Shown here piece after piece: positions 57,888 through 64,000 of a stretch of DNA of 64,000 nucleotides. Source of the DNA: Geothrix sp. (GTDB lineage Bacteria > Acidobacteriota > Holophagae > Holophagales > Holophagaceae); contig NZ_CP126625.1 of the NCBI RefSeq assembly GCF_030219325.1, forward strand, positions 1,538,857-1,602,856, given 5' to 3'. The notes under the pieces are model-generated. The model was not told where the DNA came from. It did not search any database and was given only the letters and a program-made list of their open reading frames with translations. The position numbers and the translations under genes were made by a program. Positions within the stretch are counted from its first letter, which is position 1. Every line of letters starts with the position of its first letter.

Positions 57888-59573
57888 ATGATCGAGCAGG
57901 TCCTCTTCTTCTTCGCGCACAACCCCCTCCTGATGCTGTTCGCGGTGGTGGCGCTGGGCTATCCCATCAGCAAGCTCCGCATCGCTGGCGCCTCCTTCGG
58001 CATCGCCAGCATCCTCTTCGCGGGCATCGCCCTGGGTGCCCTGGTGATGGCACCGGGCCTGGATCCGGGCCTCAAGAAGGACATCTCCAAAGAGATGAAG
58101 CTGGTCTACGAGCTGGGCCTGGCGGTGTTCGTGTACGCCATGGGGCTGTCCATCTCCCACAGCTTCTGGGCGGCCTTCAGCCGCGAGGGCATGAAGAAGA
58201 ACGCCGTGGTGCTGCTGGTGATGCTGACCTCCACGGCCTTCGTGGTGGTACTGGCCAAGGCCATGGGCTTCAATTCCCGCTACGCCGCCGGCCTGCTCAC
58301 GGGCAGCTTCACGAACATGCCGGCCCTGGCCGGCGTCATCGAGCGGGTGAAGACCATGACGGGCGTGGGCCCGGTGGAGCTGGCCCAGCCCACGGTGGCC
58401 TCCGCCATCGCCTATCCCATCGGCGTGCTGGTCCCCATGCTGATCATCCTCGTCAGCGCGAAGGTCTTCCGGGTGAACCTGCGGGAGGAGGCCGATGGCC
58501 TCAAGGACTATCAGACCGGCCACCAGAAACTGGAGGTCTGGACCCTGCGGGTGACCCAGCCGGATGCGGTGGCCATGACCAAGCGGGACATCCGCGCGCC
58601 CCAGGGCCTGCACGTGGTCTTCGGCCGCGTGCTGCGCAAGGCGGAATTGCTGATCCCGGGACCGGATTTCCGCCTCCAGCTGGAGGACCTCGTCACGGTG
58701 GTGGGCTCCCCTGAGGACCTGGCCAAGGTCGAATCGCTCATCGGCCAGCGGAGCCACGTGGAGCTGGACCGCGATCAGAGTGCCCTCGACGCCACGCGGG
58801 TCTTCGTGTCCAGCCGGGACGTGGTGGGGGTTCCCCTGGGCAGGCTCGACCTCATCAACAAGCACGCGGCCATCATCACCCGGGTGCGTCGGGGGGACCT
58901 CTGGTTCGTTCCCGATGGCGACACGGTGCTGGAACTCGGCGATCGCGTGCGCGTCACCACGCGGCGGGACAACATCGAGGCCATCGAGGAGTTCTTCGGC
59001 GACAGCTACCGCGACCTCAGCGAAGTGAGCTTCCTCACCTTCGCCATGGGGCTCGCCGCGGGCCTGGCCCTGGGCCAGCTGCCCATCCCGCTGAGCCACG
59101 GCATCATCTTCAAGCTGGGCTTCGCGGGCGGGCCCCTGGCCGTGGCGCTGATCCTGGGCCGCTTCCACCGCATCGGCCCTCTGGTCTGGAACTTCCCCTA
59201 CAGCGCCAACCACACCATCCGCCAGTTCGGGCTGGTGCTGTTCGCGGCGGGCATCGGCGTCATCTCGGGCGAGGGCTTCCGGGCCATCGTCTCCCAGAAC
59301 GTCTCGGTGCTGCCGCTCTTCCTGGGCGCGGCCTTCCTCGTCTGCTTCGTGGCGGATTCCCTCACCATGCTGCTGGGGCACAAGCTCTTCGGCATCCCCC
59401 TGAACATCATGTTCGGCATCCTGGCCGGCACCCACACCCAGCCCGTGGTGCTGGGCTACGCGAACCACCACACGGGCAACGACCTGCCCAACGTGGGCTT
59501 CGCCACCGTCTATCCCCTGGCCACCATCCTCAAGATCGTCCTGGCCCAGGTGCTGCTGGCCATCATCCGGTAG
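57888..59573 (+). CDS. AspT/YbjL-type (AAE family) transporter with two TrkA-C domains
   Basis: A 561-aa membrane protein with two five-span halves (for example LMLFAVVALGYPISKLRIAG and FLTFAMGLAAGLALGQLPIP) around two central cytoplasmic TrkA_C domains at about 205-365. FAGGPLAVALILGRFHRIGP, NHTIRQFGLVLFAAGIGVIS and GILAGTHTQPVVLGYANHHT are family motifs. Relatives exchange aspartate and alanine or export dicarboxylates and other anions. GGAG lies before ATG 57888. The substrate is unknown. Confidence 0.9.
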   Translation: MIEQVLFFFAHNPLLMLFAVVALGYPISKLRIAGASFGIASILFAGIALGALVMAPGLDPGLKKDISKEMKLVYELGLAVFVYAMGLSISHSFWAAFSREGMKKNAVVLLVMLTSTAFVVVLAKAMGFNSRYAAGLLTGSFTNMPALAGVIERVKTMTGVGPVELAQPTVASAIAYPIGVLVPMLIILVSAKVFRVNLREEADGLKDYQTGHQKLEVWTLRVTQPDAVAMTKRDIRAPQGLHVVFGRVLRKAELLIPGPDFRLQLEDLVTVVGSPEDLAKVESLIGQRSHVELDRDQSALDATRVFVSSRDVVGVPLGRLDLINKHAAIITRVRRGDLWFVPDGDTVLELGDRVRVTTRRDNIEAIEEFFGDSYRDLSEVSFLTFAMGLAAGLALGQLPIPLSHGIIFKLGFAGGPLAVALILGRFHRIGPLVWNFPYSANHTIRQFGLVLFAAGIGVISGEGFRAIVSQNVSVLPLFLGAAFLVCFVADSLTMLLGHKLFGIPLNIMFGILAGTHTQPVVLGYANHHTGNDLPNVGFATVYPLATILKIVLAQVLLAIIR

Positions 59574-59627
59574 CGGCTAAATCGCCCGCCCTGCTTCCCG
59601 TAGCCCACCTCATGGTCGGGAGGCGCC

Positions 59628-61487
59628 ATGGGCGGCTGGAGAACCTGGGGACTGACTCTGATCTGCCTGGCGGGGCTGGCCAGGGAGCTTCCACCGTCCC
59701 TGCGGGTGCCCTTCCTGGCTCAGGCGCCGAAGATCGACGGTGCGCTGGATGCGGAGCTGGCGGATCTGCCGGCCTTCCTCCTCCAGGCTCCTGATGCGAA
59801 CGGCGAGGTCCGGGCCCGGGTGGCCTATGGGGCCGATTTCCTTTACGTGCAGGTGGAGGCCGCGCAGGACTCGGTGCGCTGCCGGGACCGGGCCTACCAG
59901 AACGGGGACGGCCTGCTGCTGGCGGTGGCCACGGCATTGCCTGGCGGCGATCCTGCCGATGAGTTCCGGGTGCTGGGCTTCTCGCCCCAGCTCGAAGGCC
60001 AGCGCACCTGGCAGTACGCCTTCACCTGGTACCGGGACCGCGCCCTGGAGATGGCGCCTCTGCCGGGCGCCCGCTTCGCCTGGAGCAGCGGCGGGGGTCG
60101 GGTCTCCTTCGAGCTCCTCGTGCCCTGGTCCTCAATTCCGCCGTACCACCCCTGGTTGCGGGGGCCGGGCTCCATTGGGCTGAACCTCGCCTATGTGCAG
60201 GCGGAGGCTGGGTCCGGCAAGACCCGCCATGCCCTCGTGGAGGATCCGCGCCTGGGCTCCGAGAACAGCCCGCGGCGCTACCTTCCGCTGAGCTTCGAGG
60301 CTCCTGGTGCGAAGGCTGGCCTGGCCTGGGCCGCGGAGCCCCTGCGGGCGAACCTGCGCGGGGGGGAATCCCTCGGCCTGCGGGTGGCCGCCGTGGGATC
60401 GGCCGGGGCGGGCCTGCCGCTGTCGGTGCGGATCCTCAACGGGGAGGGTGAGGTCCTGGTCCGCAGGCGGGTGGAGACCCCCGCGGGTCCAGCCCCGTAC
60501 CCCACGGAGTTGGACCTGGCCCTGCGCCTGCCCGTGGGTGGCTATCAGCTCGAAGTGGAGGGGCCCGGCTCCACCGTCCTCCGGCGGGGGGTCACGGTGC
60601 TTCCCGGCGTGGATGGCCCGGCGTGTAGATCCATGCTGGAGGTCGCCAAGACCCTGGCCCAGGGCAGCCGGAGCACCCTCGCCTTCCGTCTGGCGGAGGC
60701 CGAAGCTGCGCTGGCCGGACTGAAGCCCCATGAGACTGCAGGGCGCCTGCGGGCCTCCCTCGAGGAGCTGGACCGCGACCTGCGGGCCGCGGCCTCGGGC
60801 CAGGATCCGGTGGCCAGCCGGACCGGCATCCAGCGCCGGGCCTACCGCTCGGCTCTGGACGGCACGCTTCAGCCCTACACCGTGCGGATCCCCCAAGGCT
60901 TGAAGCCGGGCCTCCGGGTGCCGCTGCTGGTCTACCTCCACGGTAGCGGTGACGACGACCGGGGGATGCTCGATCGGAGCCGCGCGCCGGAAGGCTGGAT
61001 CCAGCTGGCTCCGCGGGGGCGGGGCACCTCCAACTGCTACAGCGCGGACCTGGCCCAGGACGATCTGCGCGAGGCCGTGGCCGATGTCCTCGCCCACTAT
61101 CCCGTGGATCCGGAGCGGGTGTTTCTGGCGGGCTTCAGCATGGGCGGCTATGGCGTCTACCGCACGGCCCTGGCCCAGCCGGGGCGGTTCCGGGGCCTGG
61201 CGGTCCTGGCCGGGCAGCCCGACCTCGGTCCCCAGTGGCTGGGCGGGGGCCATCCGGATGCCCTCGATCCGGCGAACCTCGCGCGGCTGAAGGGCGAGAC
61301 CTTCTTCATCGTCCATGGCATGGAGGACCGCAACTGCCCCTACGCCAAAACGGTCCAGATGGTCGAAGGATTGAAGGCCGCCGGGGCCAAGGTCACCTTC
61401 CTGGCCGAGCCGGGTCGGGGGCACGACGGCCCCAGCGCCGTAGGCGAGGCCCGCTACCTGGATTGGCTGCGGGAGCTCGCCAACTAG
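59628..61487 (+). CDS. Exported two-domain esterase (CBM9-like plus alpha/beta-hydrolase)
   Basis: A 619-aa secreted protein with a signal peptide at about 1-20. The N-terminal domain (about 28-220) looks like a CBM9/DOMON carbohydrate-binding fold (PKIDGALDAELADLPAFLLQ; VSFELLVPWSSI). The linker to about 400 includes a beta-rich part and a helical stretch. The C-terminal alpha/beta-hydrolase (about 405-619) has LLVYLHGSGDDDRGMLDRSR, the nucleophile elbow AGFSMGGYG, Asp in VHGMEDRN and His in GRGHDGPS, like PHB-depolymerase or feruloyl esterase-type enzymes. GGGAGG precedes ATG 59628. The stop overlaps that of the next gene by 4 bases. Confidence 0.85.
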   Translation: MGGWRTWGLTLICLAGLARELPPSLRVPFLAQAPKIDGALDAELADLPAFLLQAPDANGEVRARVAYGADFLYVQVEAAQDSVRCRDRAYQNGDGLLLAVATALPGGDPADEFRVLGFSPQLEGQRTWQYAFTWYRDRALEMAPLPGARFAWSSGGGRVSFELLVPWSSIPPYHPWLRGPGSIGLNLAYVQAEAGSGKTRHALVEDPRLGSENSPRRYLPLSFEAPGAKAGLAWAAEPLRANLRGGESLGLRVAAVGSAGAGLPLSVRILNGEGEVLVRRRVETPAGPAPYPTELDLALRLPVGGYQLEVEGPGSTVLRRGVTVLPGVDGPACRSMLEVAKTLAQGSRSTLAFRLAEAEAALAGLKPHETAGRLRASLEELDRDLRAAASGQDPVASRTGIQRRAYRSALDGTLQPYTVRIPQGLKPGLRVPLLVYLHGSGDDDRGMLDRSRAPEGWIQLAPRGRGTSNCYSADLAQDDLREAVADVLAHYPVDPERVFLAGFSMGGYGVYRTALAQPGRFRGLAVLAGQPDLGPQWLGGGHPDALDPANLARLKGETFFIVHGMEDRNCPYAKTVQMVEGLKAAGAKVTFLAEPGRGHDGPSAVGEARYLDWLRELAN

Positions 61488-62635
61488 TGACTTCCGACCA
61501 GGACGGGAACGGGGCTTCCATCCGGCGGCCTGAGCCACTGGATGTCCAGCCAGGAGGCCATGGTGGGGGCCAGGTCCCAGAGGGCCACGGGGCCGAGGGA
61601 GCCGTGGCCGGCGCCCAGGACCACGAGCCAGGTGCGCATGGTCCTGGTGTCGGCGGTGTAGGCATGGGCACCGCGACGGCCGTGCAGCTCTTCAGCCTCC
61701 TCGCGGCTGGAGCGTGCCTTGGACAGCCACTGGCCTTCCCTGGCAAGGATCACCAGGTCGCCGACCCGGTCATTGCCCGCCAGGTGGAGTCTGCCGGGGA
61801 CCTCATCCCGCCTCCAGGCCCTCAGTCCCGCGCGACGGAGGCGCGACAGGGCCTTCTCCGCATCCTGCGGGTGCTGGAGGTAGACGTAGGCGCTGCCGCC
61901 ATGGGTCAGCAGATCGCAACCGATGCCGTCCAGCAGGCTGGGCAGGTGGATGCGGCGGCGCATGGGCGCCATGCCATGGTCCGCCGCGAGGATCACCTTC
62001 AGGCCCGGATGCGCGGCCAGCATGCGCTGGAGCCAGGGCGCCAGCTCGTCGTCCATCTGTCTCAGCTTGGTGGCGGTCTCGGCGCTGCGGGGGCCCTTCA
62101 GGTGGCCCTCCTCGTCGGTTCCGGAGAGGTAGGTCATGACCAGGCCCGCGCCATCCCGGAGCGCGGCCTCGCTGAAGGCCAGGGCCTCCGAATCCGGCCG
62201 GCCGAGGCGGAAGACCTCCAGGCGCCAGGGGCTCACGCCTTCCCAGGGGCCGGTGGCACCCACCCACTGGAAGACGGCGGTGCGGATGCCGCTGCGGGTG
62301 GCTGCGGCCCAGAGGGGTTCCCGTTGCACGTCCTCCGCGCGGGAGGCGACCGGCACCAGGGCCTTCGTGGCAGGATCCACATAGCCATTGGCCACCACGC
62401 CGTGGTGCTCCGGCCAGCAGCCCGTGGCCATGGTCACGTGGCCGTTGAAGGTGGTGGCGGGGAAGGGGGGGAGGCCCTGGCCGCGGCGGCCCTGCTCCGA
62501 CAGCGCCCAGAGCTTGGGCATGGAGCGGGATGTGAACTGGTCCGCGCCCAGGCCATCCGCGCTGAGCAGGAGCACGGGCGGGGCGGCCTGGAGGGCAAGG
62601 GCGACCAGCAGAGGGAAAAAGGCGGCACGACGCAT
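61484..62635 (-). CDS. Exported alkaline-phosphatase-superfamily protein (phosphodiesterase/pyrophosphatase-like)
   Basis: A 383-aa product with a signal sequence (AAFFPLLVALALQAA) and the type I phosphodiesterase/nucleotide pyrophosphatase fold. LLLSADGLGADQFTSR holds the first metal Asp; PPFPATTFNGHVTMATGCWP carries the nucleophile Thr; GTDEEGH gives a second Asp and His; VILAADHGMAP the Asp-His pair; and GRRGAHAYTADTRTMRTWLV the last His. All metal ligands look present, so it should be active on a phosphate ester. The substrate is unknown. ATG 62635 is chosen for the signal peptide. Confidence 0.88.
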   Translation of the reverse strand: MRRAAFFPLLVALALQAAPPVLLLSADGLGADQFTSRSMPKLWALSEQGRRGQGLPPFPATTFNGHVTMATGCWPEHHGVVANGYVDPATKALVPVASRAEDVQREPLWAAATRSGIRTAVFQWVGATGPWEGVSPWRLEVFRLGRPDSEALAFSEAALRDGAGLVMTYLSGTDEEGHLKGPRSAETATKLRQMDDELAPWLQRMLAAHPGLKVILAADHGMAPMRRRIHLPSLLDGIGCDLLTHGGSAYVYLQHPQDAEKALSRLRRAGLRAWRRDEVPGRLHLAGNDRVGDLVILAREGQWLSKARSSREEAEELHGRRGAHAYTADTRTMRTWLVVLGAGHGSLGPVALWDLAPTMASWLDIQWLRPPDGSPVPVLVGSH

Positions 62636-62665
62636 GGTCCCAGGGTAACAAGCTACCCTTGATTC

Positions 62666-63856
62666 ATGACCACCCCCCGTTGGCCCTATCCCCTGCTCCG
62701 CCTCAAACCGGGCAAAGAGGCGTTGATCTCCAAGCGGCACCCCTGGGTGTTCTCGGGGGCGCTGGCCAAGCCCTCCGACGCGGCCCTGGTGCGGTTGGCG
62801 GACGATTCCGGCTGCGTGCTGGGCATCGGCACGGCCAGTCCGACGAATCCCCTGGCGGCTCGGATCTTCCGTTTCGAGGACGCGCCCCTGGACGAGGCCT
62901 TCTTCCGCGAGCGGTTCGAATCGGCCCTGGCCCTGAGGAAGGAGCTGGGCCTGTGGGATCCCGAAGGCGGCTGCCGCTGGATCTTCGGCGAGGGCGATGG
63001 CCTGCCGGGCCTGGTGGTCGATCGTTATGCCTCGGCCCTGGTGCTGCAGGTGGGCACGGCGGGCCTGGAGCTTCTGCGGGAGACCTGGTGGCCCATTCTC
63101 TTCGAGCTCGGCAAGCGCGAGGGCATCACGGCCTTCGTGGAGCGCAGCCAGTCCGGCCGCCGCGACGAGGGCCTGGATCCCGTGAACCGCCTGCTCAAGG
63201 GCAGCCTCGCGGGCCCGGTCACGGTTCGCGAAGGCGACGCCAAGCTCACCGTGGACCTGCTGCGCGGCCAGAAGACCGGCTTCTTCCTGGATCAGCGGGA
63301 GCATCGCCTGCAGCTGGGCCGGGTGTCGCAGGGCAAGCGCGTGCTCAACGCCTTCGGCTACACCGGTGGCTTCAGCATCCACGCTGGGTTGGGGGGCGCT
63401 GTGGAAGTCGCAACGCTGGACATCAGCGCCCCGGCCCTGGACCAGGCGGAGCGGGACTGGGCCGCCAACGGCCTGGATCCGGCCTCGCACATCCGCATGG
63501 AGGGTGATGCCTTCGAGCTCATGCGGCAGCTGGAGCCCCTGGGTTGGGACCGCGTCATCGTGGATCCGCCCGCCTTCGCCAAACAGCGCAAGGACGTGGA
63601 CAAGGCCTTCAAGGCCTACAAGGACGTCTTCCGCCTGGGCGCCCGCGCCACCGCGCCCGGCGGCATGCTCTGGTGCTTCTCCTGCAGCCAGCACCTGGAC
63701 CGCACCCGCTTCCAGGAAGCCGTGTGGACCGCGCTGCTCGAAGCCGGCCGCGAAGCCCGCGTGCTGGCACACCTGGGTCAGCCGTCGGATCATCCCTACG
63801 CCCTGAACCATCCCGAGGGGTTCTACCTCAAGGGGTTGTGGCTGAGCGTGGGTTAG
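62666..63856 (+). CDS. rlmI: RlmI/RlmK-type 23S rRNA (cytosine-C5) methyltransferase
   Basis: Class I SAM-dependent methyltransferase with an N-terminal PUA-like domain, 396 aa. LRLKPGKEALISKRHPWVFS is the PUA start, QKTGFFLDQREHRLQLGRVS and VLNAFGYTGGFSIHAGLGGA the SAM motif region, and VIVDPPAFAKQRKDVDKAFK the catalytic DPP motif; CSCSQHLD-like FSCSQHLDRTRFQEAVW holds the conserved Cys. The closest named relative is RlmI. A TACCCT box ends 6 bases before ATG 62666, and there is no Shine-Dalgarno. Confidence 0.92.
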   Translation: MTTPRWPYPLLRLKPGKEALISKRHPWVFSGALAKPSDAALVRLADDSGCVLGIGTASPTNPLAARIFRFEDAPLDEAFFRERFESALALRKELGLWDPEGGCRWIFGEGDGLPGLVVDRYASALVLQVGTAGLELLRETWWPILFELGKREGITAFVERSQSGRRDEGLDPVNRLLKGSLAGPVTVREGDAKLTVDLLRGQKTGFFLDQREHRLQLGRVSQGKRVLNAFGYTGGFSIHAGLGGAVEVATLDISAPALDQAERDWAANGLDPASHIRMEGDAFELMRQLEPLGWDRVIVDPPAFAKQRKDVDKAFKAYKDVFRLGARATAPGGMLWCFSCSQHLDRTRFQEAVWTALLEAGREARVLAHLGQPSDHPYALNHPEGFYLKGLWLSVG

Positions 63857-64000
63857 CCCAAGCGCTCCACGGCCTCATCCACGCCCTTGGCATGCAGGGC
63901 GCCCAGGTTCAAGTCGAGCAGGTGGCTCAGCTTCACGTTGCCCATGGCGCCGAGCATGGAGGCCTTCAGCCGCGGGATGCTGCCTTCCATGGAGCCAATG
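63853..64000 (-). CDS. C-terminal end of an unidentified protein, cut by the window
   Basis: The minus-strand frame is open from the right edge to the TAA at 63853-63855, giving about 48 residues (IGSMEGSIPRLKASMLGAMG, then NVKLSHLLDLNLGALHAKGV and DEAVERLG). The codon use is normal. I do not recognise the family from this fragment. The stop overlaps the rlmI-like stop (TTAG), like three other convergent pairs in this window. Confidence 0.5.
   Translation of the reverse strand, partial: IGSMEGSIPRLKASMLGAMGNVKLSHLLDLNLGALHAKGVDEAVERLG

Noticed and set aside
1-64000. Search by eye for CRISPR arrays, transposases, integrases, phage genes or rRNA
   Set aside because: None seen; the only clear tandem repeat is the 109-bp block at 1668-1926, and gene content looks like ordinary chromosomal core.

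Overview
The window reads as a gene-dense, chromosomal stretch of a high-GC (by eye roughly two thirds G+C) Gram-negative bacterium. It carries a PilMNOPQ cluster with an outer-membrane secretin, exported and lipoprotein-like proteins, SecA, a fused formimidotransferase-cyclodeaminase, a heme-type chemoreceptor and two PP2C phosphatases. My best guess is Acidobacteriota, class Holophagae (Geothrix-like). This is an inference from gene content and style, not from a database search. I see no insertion sequence, prophage, CRISPR array or rRNA operon. One tRNA gene (Lys, CTT) is present, and no gap between genes exceeds about 230 bases.

Layout. 1-4.7 kb: tail of a PHP-type metallohydrolase, replicative helicase dnaB, a 109-bp tandem repeat made partly from the 3' end of the next gene, then a lipoyl E2 acyltransferase and gatA on the minus strand. 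4.9-11.3 kb: J-domain/TPR protein, PP2C phosphatase and the type IV pilus genes pilM-N-O-P-Q, closed by a two-way terminator. 11.3-12.6 kb: a minus-strand trio (3-hydroxyacyl-CoA dehydrogenase-like protein, an overlapping 50-aa membrane protein and a zinc-ribbon protein). 12.7-16.5 kb: a tightly overlapped operon of a second PP2C phosphatase, the N- and C-terminal halves of RdgC as two genes, and a LysM-like/amidase cell-wall hydrolase. 16.5-22.6 kb: lipoprotein, purE, mog, a cysteine-synthase-like enzyme with a Cys-rich tail, yqgE, and amtB with a PII gene. 22.6-29 kb: a duplicated-domain protein of unknown function, photolyase, quinone oxidoreductase, ferredoxin, recR-ybaB, a DUF2062 protein and thiL. 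29-36 kb: ferredoxin, cheX, yqeY, proS, ndk, secA. 36-45 kb: rapZ, saccharopine dehydrogenase-like protein, amino-acid permease, mltG, tlyA, an ALDH-fold protein that has lost its catalytic residues, an M50 protease, trpS and tRNA-Lys. 45-53 kb: proline dehydrogenase, a secreted Cys-rich peptide, an MscS channel, an ABC-F protein, an RluA-type protein lacking its usual Asp, and a c-heme chemoreceptor divergent from a soluble periplasmic protein. 53-64 kb: a 2OG-oxygenase-like protein, ftcD, a 5'-nucleotidase, a cysteine desulfurase, an AspT/YbjL-type transporter, an exported esterase, an alkaline-phosphatase-fold protein, an RlmI-like methyltransferase and a partial gene.

Most genes are housekeeping. 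The parts most worth a second look are the split rdgC inside a phosphatase/amidase operon, the ALDH pseudoenzyme, the RluA paralogue with HRLG in place of HRLD, the 109-bp repeat with its palindrome, the duplicated-domain protein at 22640, the Cys-rich secreted peptide, a set of apparently leaderless genes, and several convergent gene pairs whose stop codons overlap.
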